Below are positions 44,034 through 53,679 of a stretch of DNA of 64,000 nt, piece by piece. Below the pieces are notes generated by a model that saw nothing but the letters and a program-made list of their open reading frames with translations, made no database searches and had not been told where the DNA came from. The stretch lies in assembly GCF_010500955.1 (NCBI RefSeq), contig NZ_QVMJ01000003.1, positions 97,890 through 161,889 of the forward strand, in the 5' to 3' direction. A program made the translations under genes and the position numbers. Position 1 is the first letter of the stretch. Every line of letters begins with the position of its first letter. Origin of the DNA: Bacteroides sp. 519. GTDB lineage: Bacteria; Bacteroidota; Bacteroidia; Bacteroidales; Bacteroidaceae.

Positions 44034-47000
44034 CTATGAATTTTGATTTTTCTCTTTATACTCGGTAGGGGTCATTCCATACTTCTGCTTAAAGCATTTG
44101 CTAAAATACCTCGGATCATTAATACCTACCATATACGAAACTTGCGAAATACTGTACTCGCCTGTTTCTATTAACTCAGCTGCACGTTTAACCCGCATTT
44201 CTTTGATAAACTCAATAGGCGCAAGCCCAGTTAGTGCCTTTAGCTTTTTGAAGAAAACCGAACGACTCACAGCCAGTTCGCCCACCAAATCGTCTACTAT
44301 TAACTCACCATTATCCATGTTTGCCTCCATCAGCTCAACCAGTTTATCAATAAACTTACGGTCGTTGGGCGACATTTCGTTGGTTGGTTGGGTATCCTTT
44401 TTCTTTTGGGGCGAAGCGGTCATTAACGAGCTTCTGTATAGTTCCTGTATTTTTTTGTGTTGCAATAACAGGTTTTCTACACGTGCTTTCAGGTATGTAG
44501 AGCTGAAAGGTTTGGTAATATAATCGTTTGCACCATACTCCATACCCTCTAACTTGCTTTCCAGGTTTGATTTGGCTGTGAGCAATATAATAGGAATATG
44601 ACTGGTAGAAAGGTTGTTGCGTAACTCGCGGGTTAATTCCAGACCATCTTTATCGGGCATCATCACATCACTGATAATGATATCGGGAATAAGGTTGATG
44701 GCTTTTTCAATACCTTCCTTTCCGTTTCTGGCTTCGGCAATGCGGAAGGTTTCGCTAAAGATGGTACGCAGGAAACTACGTAACTCATCATTATCTTCAA
44801 CTAACAGCATTAATCCCTTGTTGGGGTCTTCCTGCTGATCGGCCGATACTATTACATCCTGCAAAATTCCTGCCTCGGTTGGATGTTGTTTATCGGTTTG
44901 AGAACCGGCAACATAATCGGTTAACAAGTATTCTACTTCATCATCGAAATGCTCACGCCCTTTTATAAAGTCGACTATAAAAGTACTTCCTTCGCCTAAA
45001 ACAGAGTCGACAACAATCGTTGCTTTGTGCATTTCAACCAGTTCTTTAACCAACGACAGTCCGATACCCGAGCTTGATTGATTAAAGAGATTTTTATCCA
45101 TCAGGTGCTCAAACCTTACAAAGAGCGAATCTTTTTTGTTTGCTGCAATGCCTATTCCCTGATCTTGTACACCTACCGATATTGTTTTCTCGTTTTCGTG
45201 AATATATACCTTAATCATCTTACCCACCGGGGTAAATTTAAAGGCATTAGAAAGGAGGTTGAATACAATCTTTTCCAGCTGATCGGCATCGGCCCATAGA
45301 TAGAGGTTGTTCTTCTCGGGTTCGAAGATGAAGTCTATATCATGCTCATCGGCCAGTGCTTCAAAGTTATTCATGATGTTACGTACAAAAGCCACCAGCT
45401 CAATGCGTTGTACTTTCAGTTTCATCTTTTTGTTTTGTATCTTCCTGAAATCCAGAATCTGGTTTACCAACCTGAGCATGCGGTCGGTATTGCGTTCTAC
45501 CAGTTGCAGCTGTTCTGTAGCTTCGGGAGTAAGCGGGGTATTCTTTAATACATATTCTACCGGACCGGCAATAAGTGTAAGTGGGGTTCTTAACTCGTGC
45601 GAGATATTGGTGAAGAACCGCAGCTTAATGTCCGACACTTGCTGCTCGATAGTTACTTTGTGTTTTAAACGGTAGATGGTGAAGAGAATATATAATGTAA
45701 TAAAGAACAGGGCAATAATACCCAAGGCATAGAGCATATAGGCCAATGGGGTTTCCCAGAAAGAGGGCAGTATAGTTATGGCCAGGTTATGGGTATTATC
45801 CATCCAAACGCCATCGCTGTTTGTTGATTTCACTTTGAAAACATACTTCCCTTTACCCATGTTGGTGTATGTTACAATACGCTGCTTGTCAACATAAGAC
45901 CATTCGGTATCTACCCCCTCTAACATATAGGCATACTGAATTTTTTCGGGCGCTTTATTGTCGATAGCTGCATACTGAATAGATATCACATTCTGTTTGT
46001 GCGATAAGGTCAGTTCGCTGGTTTCGTTTATAATATTCTGTAGAATACTTTGTTTGCCGGGTCTTACTTCTTCATTATGAATCAGCAAACGCGAAAAGGT
46101 AACAGGCGGCACATAACTGCTCTTTGATATGGAACCCGGATAAAAAGAAATCCATCCGTTACTGGTACCAAACAGCAATTGCCCGTTGCGGGTATCGGCG
46201 CTTGCTGCCTCATTATAGCCGGCATGCATGTCCAGGTTTTCATCTTTATAGCTGTCGGCTCTTGCTTCGGAGGGGAGGAATTTACAGAGTCCGTTTTCTG
46301 TACTTATCCAGATGTTGCCTTCCTGATCTTCGGTTGCTGCAAGCAGGATATCACTTGGCAGTCCGTTATCGGTAGAATATTTCTGAAAGGTAGCAGTGCC
46401 GTTTTCATTCAGCGAGAGCAACTTGTTTAGTCCGCCGCCAAATGTACCAAGATACACTTCTTTGTTTTTGGTTTCGCGAATCCAGTAAACATCATTGTTG
46501 CTGAGGCTGTTCGGCTCGGCCGGGATACGCACATGATGATTGAACCGGATAGACTCCGGATTAACAAAATCTTTATGGAAAGTCAAAGCCCCCAAGGTGG
46601 TACCCACCCAGATATTTCCTTGCGAATCGGAAGTTACATAACGAGCGCGGTAACATTCGTCGATAGGATATCCTTTCAGGTGGTTCTGGTGGTGGATGAA
46701 AACAACGGTACCGTTTTCTCTTTCTTCCATATAGTTAAGTCCGCCTCCAAATGTAGCAATCCATATTCGGCCGTTAGCGTCCTCGTGCATACAATAGATG
46801 TTGTTATCGCTCAGGCTATACAGGTCTTTGGGGTTTGAGGTAAAATTCCGTATATTAAAATGTGTACCAACACTTTGCAAACAGTATATACCATTACCTT
46901 TGGTCGATATCCAGATTCGGCCGTTAGAATCTTCCATGATATGATAAGCAACACCCAGAATGTGTTCACCGGTCTTTGAGAATGTTCCGTTTGCTGTAAG

Positions 47001-48455
47001 ATAGCCCAGGAACTCTTCGTTTTTATCATAAACCCGTATCTTTCCATCGCGAAGTCCCATCCACAACCTTTCGTCTTTGTCTTGGAAAAGAGAACGAACA
47101 TCGTTACTCAATGATTCGTAATTCAACGGGTGGGGTGTTTTCAGATGGAAGCGGTCGGGCAAGAAAGTCACTTTCTCTAATCCTTTAGAGTGGGTGCACA
47201 TCCATAGGTTTCCCTGTTTGTCCGACATTACAAAATGCAGCTTATTAGAAAAACGCCAGTTGTCTTTTCCCGGTTCGTTGAAGAAAGGCAGCAATTTACC
47301 TTGCTCCCTGTCGTAAAGCGAGAAACCACCGTTAAAGGGATGCACCCAGAGATATCCGTTAATATCCTCGTGTATAAAGAATGCCGGTTGCGAGCGGTGA
47401 GCGCCACCTTCCTCAATAACAGGTATTTCGTGTTTTATTGTCTGGGTAAAAGGGTTGAAGTGTGTTACCCCACGGGCATCGCTAATATCGAACCAGATTT
47501 CCTTCATACGGTCAACATAAACAGATACGATGCGATTGCCGGGCATATCCTTGTGAGTAGACTTTTTATAATGGACTGTTTGGTTTGTTTCGATGTTCCA
47601 GGTAAAGAAACCATTATCACGGGTAGCCACTACAAAATCTTTATCCGAATAAGAACAAATAGAGATAATATCCGAATCGGATTCGAGTTCCATTAATTGG
47701 AAGCTCTGTGTTGATTTCTCGTAAATCCAAATGCGGCCTTTACCTGTACCGAAGTAAATATGCTGTGCATCTTCGAACATACATTCAAAAGACTGTTTCT
47801 GCCGGGAGCGCGACTGTGAATCAACAAAGTAGAGTGTGGGGCGAATAGAGTCGGGGCTTATCCTTCCTATTCCATTATCGGTTAACAACCATTCGTTTCC
47901 CGAGCTGTCTTCTTTTACATCATGAATGTTCATTGAAGGAAACAATCCGGATTGCATGGAGTAAAGCTCCGTACTCACCTCATGGGTTTCGGGATTGGTT
48001 TTTACGCGAATAGCCCCATCGAACTCGGTTAATAGCCAGATGTTTTTTCCTGGTAGAATCCGGATTCCGGTATACGAGGTGTTGCTGCCTTTCTCGTCGG
48101 CAGGTACCTGCAAGAATATCTCTTTCTGTGTATCGAAGCGGTAAACTTTATTATCATACGTGGTTAGCCAGATGTAGCCGTAAGCATCTTCGGCCATGAA
48201 ATCTACCCGGTTGTTACTGAGGTTAACGGTGTTATGTCCACCTGCTTTATAGGTTGTAAAGTTATAGCCGTTAAATTTGTTGATGCCATCCCACGTGGCA
48301 AACCACATAAACCCTTTACTATCCTCAAGTATATACATTACAGAGTTTTGCGAAAGCCCCTCGCCCGAAGAGTAATGTGTAAAGGAGCAATTCCATTGCG
48401 AATACCCTGATAAAGGGAATAACAGGAGATAAAGTATGATGTATATGTGCTTCAT
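44034..48455 (-). CDS. HTCS regulator without an adjacent PUL
   Basis: 1473 residues: signal peptide (1-19, GYSQ), two reg_prop propellers (HYSSGEGLSQNSVMYILEDSKGF and many GNIWISTENGL blades), Y_Y_Y domain (~780-850), membrane helix (~865-890), HisKA NISHELRTPLTLI, HATPase (NLLSNAFKFTP, GQGIGI-type DQGIGIAAN), receiver (MLLVEDNDELR, DVMMPDKDG) and AraC HTH (SQVSYMVGINDPRYFSKCFKQKYG). All motifs are intact. No susC, susD or glycosidase gene is adjacent; neighbours are a toxin-antitoxin pair and a LysR regulator. Its targets must be elsewhere. Confidence 0.95.
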   Translation of the reverse strand: MKHIYIILYLLLFPLSGYSQWNCSFTHYSSGEGLSQNSVMYILEDSKGFMWFATWDGINKFNGYNFTTYKAGGHNTVNLSNNRVDFMAEDAYGYIWLTTYDNKVYRFDTQKEIFLQVPADEKGSNTSYTGIRILPGKNIWLLTEFDGAIRVKTNPETHEVSTELYSMQSGLFPSMNIHDVKEDSSGNEWLLTDNGIGRISPDSIRPTLYFVDSQSRSRQKQSFECMFEDAQHIYFGTGKGRIWIYEKSTQSFQLMELESDSDIISICSYSDKDFVVATRDNGFFTWNIETNQTVHYKKSTHKDMPGNRIVSVYVDRMKEIWFDISDARGVTHFNPFTQTIKHEIPVIEEGGAHRSQPAFFIHEDINGYLWVHPFNGGFSLYDREQGKLLPFFNEPGKDNWRFSNKLHFVMSDKQGNLWMCTHSKGLEKVTFLPDRFHLKTPHPLNYESLSNDVRSLFQDKDERLWMGLRDGKIRVYDKNEEFLGYLTANGTFSKTGEHILGVAYHIMEDSNGRIWISTKGNGIYCLQSVGTHFNIRNFTSNPKDLYSLSDNNIYCMHEDANGRIWIATFGGGLNYMEERENGTVVFIHHQNHLKGYPIDECYRARYVTSDSQGNIWVGTTLGALTFHKDFVNPESIRFNHHVRIPAEPNSLSNNDVYWIRETKNKEVYLGTFGGGLNKLLSLNENGTATFQKYSTDNGLPSDILLAATEDQEGNIWISTENGLCKFLPSEARADSYKDENLDMHAGYNEAASADTRNGQLLFGTSNGWISFYPGSISKSSYVPPVTFSRLLIHNEEVRPGKQSILQNIINETSELTLSHKQNVISIQYAAIDNKAPEKIQYAYMLEGVDTEWSYVDKQRIVTYTNMGKGKYVFKVKSTNSDGVWMDNTHNLAITILPSFWETPLAYMLYALGIIALFFITLYILFTIYRLKHKVTIEQQVSDIKLRFFTNISHELRTPLTLIAGPVEYVLKNTPLTPEATEQLQLVERNTDRMLRLVNQILDFRKIQNKKMKLKVQRIELVAFVRNIMNNFEALADEHDIDFIFEPEKNNLYLWADADQLEKIVFNLLSNAFKFTPVGKMIKVYIHENEKTISVGVQDQGIGIAANKKDSLFVRFEHLMDKNLFNQSSSGIGLSLVKELVEMHKATIVVDSVLGEGSTFIVDFIKGREHFDDEVEYLLTDYVAGSQTDKQHPTEAGILQDVIVSADQQEDPNKGLMLLVEDNDELRSFLRTIFSETFRIAEARNGKEGIEKAINLIPDIIISDVMMPDKDGLELTRELRNNLSTSHIPIILLTAKSNLESKLEGMEYGANDYITKPFSSTYLKARVENLLLQHKKIQELYRSSLMTASPQKKKDTQPTNEMSPNDRKFIDKLVELMEANMDNGELIVDDLVGELAVSRSVFFKKLKALTGLAPIEFIKEMRVKRAAELIETGEYSISQVSYMVGINDPRYFSKCFKQKYGMTPTEYKEKNQNS

Positions 48456-48518
48456 GAAGTGCGCTGTACTTTGCTGAATAAATAATTAGTATGCAATAAT
48501 ACAAAAAAAATATTAGAC

Positions 48519-48540
48519 CTCACTACTCACCACTCAAAAC
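48519..48540. repeat. single class H arm at the lysR 3' end
   Basis: On the minus strand TTTTGAGTGGTGAGTAGTGAGG encodes the last residues (FEW) and stop of the LysR protein, just like the end of uxaB. No matching second arm is seen, so it is a half element. Confidence 0.7.
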
Positions 48541-49447
48541 CCAAATGGCGGTATTTGTAAAGTACAGGGCTATTGCTTAGGTTTTCTTCGAACATCTTCA
48601 TAAAAACTTCAACTGTTTTTTTCTGATAGCCTCCCTTACGCCAATATACAGCGGCTGTCATTCCTGTGTTTTCGGATACTAGCTTGATTGTTTTTATTTT
48701 GGTATGATCTTTTTGGATAGATTGAGGCATAATAGATATCCAGTGTTTGGTACAAACCAGTTGGTGGAGGATGTTTACGTCATTGAGTTCCAATTGCATA
48801 TCCAAGGTTTGTGCAACTTCGGGAAATCGTTCTTCCAGAATATCCCTGACGTGCATCCCTCTTTCGGGTAATGCCAACGGATAACCCACCAGCGACTCTA
48901 ACGGAACCTGATCGTATTTAGCTATCGGATGGTCTTTATGGGCAATAACAGTAAGCTGTGTGTCGAACAGTTCTATCCGGTCCAGCCGATTGTCTCTGAT
49001 AGGGGCGCCAAAGGTGAGTACAAAATCAAGTTCGTTAGCATGTAACATTTCGAACAGGCGCCGGGCCGACTTGCTGACAATCTTTACATGTATGCCGGGA
49101 TATTTTATGGAGAACGGAACCAGTGTATCGGTAAGCAGGGAGCATAAACTGAATATCCCTCCTATTCGCAATGAACCGATCCGCATTTCGTTAACATCTT
49201 GTACGGCGGTTGCGGCTTCGCGCATATTGGCTATCACCAGGCGGGCATAAGGCAATAGCTTCTTTCCGGCTTCGGAAAGTTCTACTCTTCTTTTCTCTCT
49301 GATAAATAACTCTACGCCAAGTTCTGTTTCCAATTGTTTGATTTGCACAGATAGCGAACTTTCGGCAATGCAAACAGCTTTAGATGCTTTGGTGAAGTTC
49401 TGAAACTCGGCAGCTTTTATAAAATACTTCAATTGTCTAACGTCCAT
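48527..49447 (-). CDS. LysR-family transcriptional regulator
   Basis: 306 residues: N-terminal winged HTH (MDVRQLKYFIKAAEFQNFTKASKAVCIAESSLSVQIKQLE) and an effector-binding domain (~90-295) with the typical GSLRIGGI start. Effector unknown; CynR- or OxyR-like similarity is only general. Its final three residues and stop are formed by a class H repeat arm. A TATCTTTG promoter box is 18 bp upstream, which gives an unusually short leader. Confidence 0.93.
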   Translation of the reverse strand: MDVRQLKYFIKAAEFQNFTKASKAVCIAESSLSVQIKQLETELGVELFIREKRRVELSEAGKKLLPYARLVIANMREAATAVQDVNEMRIGSLRIGGIFSLCSLLTDTLVPFSIKYPGIHVKIVSKSARRLFEMLHANELDFVLTFGAPIRDNRLDRIELFDTQLTVIAHKDHPIAKYDQVPLESLVGYPLALPERGMHVRDILEERFPEVAQTLDMQLELNDVNILHQLVCTKHWISIMPQSIQKDHTKIKTIKLVSENTGMTAAVYWRKGGYQKKTVEVFMKMFEENLSNSPVLYKYRHLGFEW

Positions 49448-49465
49448 ATCAGTTCAATTTGTGCT

Positions 49466-49473
49466 CAAAGATA
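49466..49473 (-). promoter_or_regulatory. -7 box TATCTTTG of the LysR gene
   Basis: CAAAGATA on the plus strand, 18 bp before the ATG. Confidence 0.5.
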
Positions 49474-49580
49474 TTGATATTTTTACAATAATATAGTATC
49501 TATAATATTAGAAGAAAAAGAGACTGCTATTGCTAATGTACAAAAGTACATACAAATGCAGACTACTAAAATCCAACGTC

Positions 49581-49683
49581 CGTTGAATTCCGTTGCAACA
49601 ATATAATATAATATATCATAATATAATATATCAGAAGAAAAAGAATAGAAAAAGAAACTGCTGCTGTTGATGATGATATAAAT
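49581..49683 (+). repeat. conserved flank F2 of the composite element
   Basis: GTTGAATTCCGTTGCAACAA, then an ATATAATATAT stretch, AGAAAAAGAATAGAAAAAG and AAACTGCTGCTGTTGATGATG. Matches flank F1 (39661-39758, minus strand) at both ends, with the A/G-rich middle replaced by A/T-rich sequence. Confidence 0.8.
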
Positions 49684-49784
49684 GCACGAAGGCACGAAAG
49701 AATGAAAGTGCGAAGGCATAAAAAACACTTTCGTCCTTTCGCGCTTTCATCCCTTCGCGCTTTCGCGCCTTCTATCCTTTCGCG
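49684..49784. repeat. class H hairpin (GCACGAAG/CTTTCGCG words)
   Basis: Left arm GCACGAAGGCACGAAAGAATG, right arm of CTTTCGCGC and CCTTCGCGC words. The words are related to those of 4834-4917. Array E starts directly at its end. Confidence 0.85.
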
Positions 49785-49888
49785 CTATATAGACGAGCAG
49801 TCTTGGTCTATATAGCATCGACTCCTCGAGCTATATAGCATTGACCCCTGAAGCTATATAGCATTAGTCTCTTGGTCTATATAGCATT
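49785..49888 (+). repeat. class P array E: five 23-bp units, CTATATAG
   Basis: The palindrome CTATATAG begins at 49785, 49808, 49831, 49854 and 49877: five units at exactly 23 bp, mostly followed by CAT. Lies 150 bp before panB. Confidence 0.95.
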
Positions 49889-50001
49889 ATGCAGGGAACA
49901 TGATAACATTGCATGAAGGAACAAATTGGATTAATAGGCAAAACCTATTGGTTGATAGTTTTTTCTCATCAAAAACATACTGATTGTACCGTTTTTCGGC
50001 T

Positions 50002-50009
50002 TAGCTTTG
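50002..50009 (+). promoter_or_regulatory. panB: -7 box TAGCTTTG of panB
   Basis: Perfect TAnnTTTG 30 bp before the panB ATG. Confidence 0.55.
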
Positions 50010-50038
50010 TCACCGAAATCATAAATTGAAAAAACAAA

Positions 50039-50860
50039 ATGGCAGGATATTTAGTAGAAGACAATCGTAAGGTTACTACATTGCGGTTGCGCGAAATGAA
50101 AACGAAAGGTGAAAGAATAGCGATGCTCACTGCATACGATTATACCATGGCAAAAATATTAGACGAGGCCGGTTTGGATGCAGTACTGATAGGCGATTCG
50201 GCAGCTAATGTTATGGCAGGGTATTCAACAACGGTACCAATGAAGATTGAGCAGATGATTTATCATGCCGGATCGGTGGTACGTGCAGTAAAGCGGGCAT
50301 TAGTGGTTTGTGATATGCCTTTTGGTACATACCAGGTTAATGCTACTGAAGGGGTAAAAAATGCAATCCGCATTATGCAGGAAAGCGGATGCGATGCCCT
50401 GAAACTGGAAGGCGGAATAGAGATTATCGAAGTAGTGAAGCGGATTATTGATGCTGGAATACCTGTAATGGGCCATTTAGGACTTACCCCTCAGTCGATA
50501 AACAAATTCGGAACATTTGGTGTACGCGCTAAGGACGAGGCTGAAGCACAGAAATTGATTAGTGATGCAAAAGCTTTGGAAGAGGCCGGATGCTTTAGCA
50601 TTGTTCTGGAAAAAATTCCGGCTAAACTGGGCGGGATTGTAAGCAAAGAACTCAGCATTCCAATTATTGGCATTGGAGCAGGCAACGAGGTCGATGGTCA
50701 GGTACTTGTTGTTCAGGATATGCTTGGAATGAACAAAGGCTTCAATCCAAAGTTCTTGCGCAAGTACGAGGATTTGTACAGCCGCATTATAGATGGGGTA
50801 GGTAACTATGTTTCGGATGTGAAACAAGCTGCGTTTCCAAGTGTGGATGAGCAGTATTGA
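50039..50860 (+). CDS. panB: ketopantoate hydroxymethyltransferase
   Basis: Pantothenate synthesis: methylene-THF plus 2-oxoisovalerate to ketopantoate. 273 residues; TIM barrel with the PanB signatures [50 protein letters not shown] and [16 protein letters not shown]. Mg-binding Asp in IGDS and the catalytic Glu region ([10 protein letters not shown]) are present. Alone in its unit, flanked by repeats upstream and a hairpin downstream. Confidence 0.97.
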   Translation: MAGYLVEDNRKVTTLRLREMKTKGERIAMLTAYDYTMAKILDEAGLDAVLIGDSAANVMAGYSTTVPMKIEQMIYHAGSVVRAVKRALVVCDMPFGTYQVNATEGVKNAIRIMQESGCDALKLEGGIEIIEVVKRIIDAGIPVMGHLGLTPQSINKFGTFGVRAKDEAEAQKLISDAKALEEAGCFSIVLEKIPAKLGGIVSKELSIPIIGIGAGNEVDGQVLVVQDMLGMNKGFNPKFLRKYEDLYSRIIDGVGNYVSDVKQAAFPSVDEQY

Positions 50861-50869
50861 TTGAAAATC

Positions 50870-50909
50870 GAGGTTGTGTCAAAAATACTAGACTTTTGAC
50901 ACAAGCCTC
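50870..50909 (+). terminator. panB downstream hairpin
   Basis: GAGGTTGTGTCAAAA pairs with TTTTGACACAAGCCTC around ATACTAGAC. No T run follows, so it may stabilise the 3' end and not terminate by itself. Confidence 0.6.
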
Positions 50910-51151
50910 AAGTTGTTATAAATCGTAAATCCTCTTAACCTTAACACTAAAATCAATAAATATTCAGTGGAAATAATTATATTTGCCCTCCTTAACGAGA
51001 TGACTTTTAGAAAGTTCTGTTAAAAAGCAACTTATAGTTATTAACAAACTGGGTGACTTATCAACAGAATTCGCAAAAGTTAGTCTAATTTCGTAGGAGC
51101 TCTGGCAAAATATCGTTTATTTCGCTACATATTTAATACTATATAATTATT
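50910..51151. promoter_or_regulatory. parA upstream region with promoter box and two DnaA-box-like 9-mers
   Basis: TATATTTG at 50978-50985 is a candidate promoter box. TTATTAACA (51038-51046) and TTATCAACA (51058-51066) start 20 bp apart and resemble DnaA boxes. ParA/ParB genes often lie near oriC, but two boxes do not make an origin. Confidence 0.4.
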
Positions 51152-51916
51152 ATGGGAAAAATAATTGCTTTAGCCAACCAAAAAGGTGGCGTAGGGAAAA
51201 CGACGACTACTATAAACCTGGCCGCATCGCTTGCCACCATGGAAAAAAAAGTATTGGTTGTGGATGCCGATCCGCAGGCAAATGCCTCATCGGGTTTAGG
51301 TATCGATATTAAAGCGGCCGATTGCACTATTTACGAATGCATCATTAACCGGGAAGATGTAAAAAACGCAATACAGAATACCGATATTGATACATTGAAA
51401 GTAATCTCATCTCATATAAACCTGGTTGGAGCCGAAATAGAGATGCTGAACCTCCCTAACAGAGAGAAAATATTAAAAGAAGTTCTGGCACCTTTAAAAG
51501 ACGAATTCGATTTTATCTTTATCGACTGCTCACCCTCATTAGGATTAATAACTATTAACGCACTCACTGCTGCCGACTCGGTTATAATTCCTGTTCAGGC
51601 AGAATACTTTGCCTTGGAAGGAATCAGCAAACTACTAAATACAATCAAGATAATTAAATCAAAACTAAACCCAAAACTGGATATAGAAGGATTTCTTATC
51701 ACCATGTACGACTCGCGCCTTCGCCAAGCAAACCAAATATTGGAAGAAGTTAAGAATCATTTTGCCGAACTGGTATTCGATACAACCATTCAGCGTAATG
51801 TAAAACTTAGTGAGTCGCCCAGCTATGGTATACCCACAATTTTATATGATGCCGACTCGGCTGGAGCAAAGAACTACATGGCTTTGGCAAAAGAATTGAT
51901 TGAACAGAATAAGTAG
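51152..51916 (+). CDS. parA: chromosome partitioning ATPase ParA/Soj
   Basis: 254 residues, deviant Walker A KGGVGKTTTTINLA near the N-terminus, VVDADPQANASSGLG and FIFIDCSPSLGLITINAL. Short Soj-type protein without an N-terminal HTH, as in chromosomal systems. Works with ParB downstream to move origins. The stop codon is followed at once by a class H hairpin that fills the parA-parB gap. Confidence 0.97.
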   Translation: MGKIIALANQKGGVGKTTTTINLAASLATMEKKVLVVDADPQANASSGLGIDIKAADCTIYECIINREDVKNAIQNTDIDTLKVISSHINLVGAEIEMLNLPNREKILKEVLAPLKDEFDFIFIDCSPSLGLITINALTAADSVIIPVQAEYFALEGISKLLNTIKIIKSKLNPKLDIEGFLITMYDSRLRQANQILEEVKNHFAELVFDTTIQRNVKLSESPSYGIPTILYDADSAGAKNYMALAKELIEQNK

Positions 51917-52016
51917 CTAGTAATTAGTAGCTAGTAGTTAGTAATTGCAACAAAGATTACTAACTACTAGTTACTAACTACTAGCTACTAGCTACTAACT
52001 ACTAACTACTAAAAAT
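51912..52016. repeat. class H hairpin (TAGTTAG words) between parA and parB
   Basis: TAGCTAG/TAGTTAG heptamers (left arm, 51912-51946), loop ATTGCAACAAAGATT, right arm CTAACTA/CTAGCTA heptamers ending 2 bp before the parB ATG. Confidence 0.92.
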
Positions 52017-52017
52017 T

Positions 52018-52902
52018 ATGGCACAGAAAAGGAACGCTTTAGGCAGAGGATTGGATGCACTGCTTTCGATGGACGATGTAAAGACCGAAGGTTCTTCATC
52101 AATCAATGAAATAGAACTGTCGAAGATATCAGTTAATCCCAATCAGCCCCGTCGTGAATTTGACGAAGTTGCCTTGCAGGAACTTTCTGATTCGATAAAA
52201 GAAATAGGAATCATTCAACCAATTACGCTGCGCAAATTATCCGATGATGAATATCAGATTATTGCCGGCGAACGTCGTTACCGCGCTTCGTTAAAAGCAG
52301 GACTCACCGCAATACCGGCTTACATACGTACTGCCGACGATGAAAATGTAATGGAGATGGCGCTGATTGAGAATATTCAGCGCGAAGACCTCAACTCGGT
52401 AGAAATTGCATTAGCATATCAACACCTGATAGAACAGTATAACCTTACTCAAGAGCGCCTGAGCGAACGTGTAGGTAAAAAACGTACAACCATTGCCAAT
52501 TACCTCCGGTTATTAAAATTACCGGCACCCATACAGATGGCTTTGCAAAACAAAGAAATTGATATGGGACATGCCCGTGCACTGATTGCTTTGAACGATC
52601 CGAAACTACAAGTGAAAATATTCGAAGAAATTCAGCAACATGGCTATTCCGTTCGTAAGGTTGAAGAACTGGTAAAATCATTGAACGAAGGCGAAACTGT
52701 AAAAAGCGGCAGTAAGAAAATCGCAGCAAAAGCGCAACTGCCCGAAGAGTTCGATATACTTAAGAAACATCTCTCGGGTTTCTTTAATACAAAAGTACAG
52801 TTAACATGTTCCGATAAAGGGAAAGGTAAAATAAGTATTCCGTTTAATAATGAAGAAGACCTCGAACGGATCATGGAAATTTTTGATTCGTTGAAGAAAT
52901 AA
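52018..52902 (+). CDS. parB: chromosome partitioning protein ParB/Spo0J
   Basis: 294 residues. The ParB/Srx CTPase part has ISVNPNQPRREFDEVALQELSDSI, AGERRYRAS (box II) and ENIQREDLNSVEIA; the central HTH (TQERLSERVGKKRTTIANYLRLLKLP) binds parS; the C-terminus dimerises. No parS-like GTTTCAC/GTGAAAC palindrome was found in this window. Its stop abuts the next ATG directly. Confidence 0.97.
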   Translation: MAQKRNALGRGLDALLSMDDVKTEGSSSINEIELSKISVNPNQPRREFDEVALQELSDSIKEIGIIQPITLRKLSDDEYQIIAGERRYRASLKAGLTAIPAYIRTADDENVMEMALIENIQREDLNSVEIALAYQHLIEQYNLTQERLSERVGKKRTTIANYLRLLKLPAPIQMALQNKEIDMGHARALIALNDPKLQVKIFEEIQQHGYSVRKVEELVKSLNEGETVKSGSKKIAAKAQLPEEFDILKKHLSGFFNTKVQLTCSDKGKGKISIPFNNEEDLERIMEIFDSLKK

Positions 52903-53658
52903 ATGTCGAAGAAGATTAAACGATACAACCTAAACGTAGCCCTGCTATTTGGCATATTGCTGATAGCAGGGATTGATGTGTTTGCACAACAAACCATTGT
53001 GCCTAACGATTCGCTTGTTGTAGACCCGGCATTTACTGCCGTTGCCGACAGCTTGAAGCAACTAAATGAGGCTAACCTCGAAGAACTGGAAAAAGTAGAA
53101 GATATAATTGATGATCGGCAGTTAACAACGTTAGCTGCGGATTCAATTACTACTCAACCGCCTGCAAAGGTTTGGATACCCGATGCTAACCGTGCCACAT
53201 GGCTGGCTGTGGTTTTTCCGGGTGGAGGACAGATATATAATCGTAAATACTGGAAACTACCCATTATATATGGCGGCTTTGCCGGATGTGCCTATGCCCT
53301 TAACTGGAATAACAATATGTTTAAAGACTATTCGCAGGCATATTTAGATATAATGGATGGTGATCCTAATACCAAAAGCTATGAAGATCTTTTCAGGGCT
53401 ACAGGGATCACCGAAGGAGAAAGCTCGTACAGCCAACGTATTAAACGTGGGAAAGACCGTTTCCGAAGATACCGGGATATGAGTATCTTTGCATTTATTG
53501 GCGTATATTTGATATCGATTATTGATGCATACGTAGATGCCGAATTATCTAACTTTGATATCGGTCCGGATTTGTCAATGCGCATAGAACCAACCATAAT
53601 TAGCGATAAAAGATTTTATAGCAATGCCATTGGCCTACAATGGAGCATAAGATTTTAG
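52903..53658 (+). CDS. DUF5683 membrane protein
   Basis: 251 residues, signal peptide or first helix (NVALLFGILLIAGIDVFAQ), a spacer, then the DUF5683 core PDANRATWLAVVFPGGGQIYNRKYWKLPIIYGGFAGCAYALNWNNNMFKDY and a second helix (FAFIGVYLISIIDAYVDAEL). This family commonly sits right after parB in Bacteroidota. Function unknown; linkage to chromosome partitioning and cell-wall genes suggests an envelope or division role. Confidence 0.88.
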   Translation: MSKKIKRYNLNVALLFGILLIAGIDVFAQQTIVPNDSLVVDPAFTAVADSLKQLNEANLEELEKVEDIIDDRQLTTLAADSITTQPPAKVWIPDANRATWLAVVFPGGGQIYNRKYWKLPIIYGGFAGCAYALNWNNNMFKDYSQAYLDIMDGDPNTKSYEDLFRATGITEGESSYSQRIKRGKDRFRRYRDMSIFAFIGVYLISIIDAYVDAELSNFDIGPDLSMRIEPTIISDKRFYSNAIGLQWSIRF

Positions 53659-53679
53659 ATAAAAACGAAAGAAAAGAAG

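Noticed and set aside
50910..51151. Chromosomal replication origin
   Set aside because: Only two imperfect DnaA boxes and no AT-rich unwinding repeats or dnaA gene; not enough for an oriC call.
52018..52902. parS site near parB
   Set aside because: I looked for a TGTTTCACGTGAAACA-like palindrome around parAB and found none.
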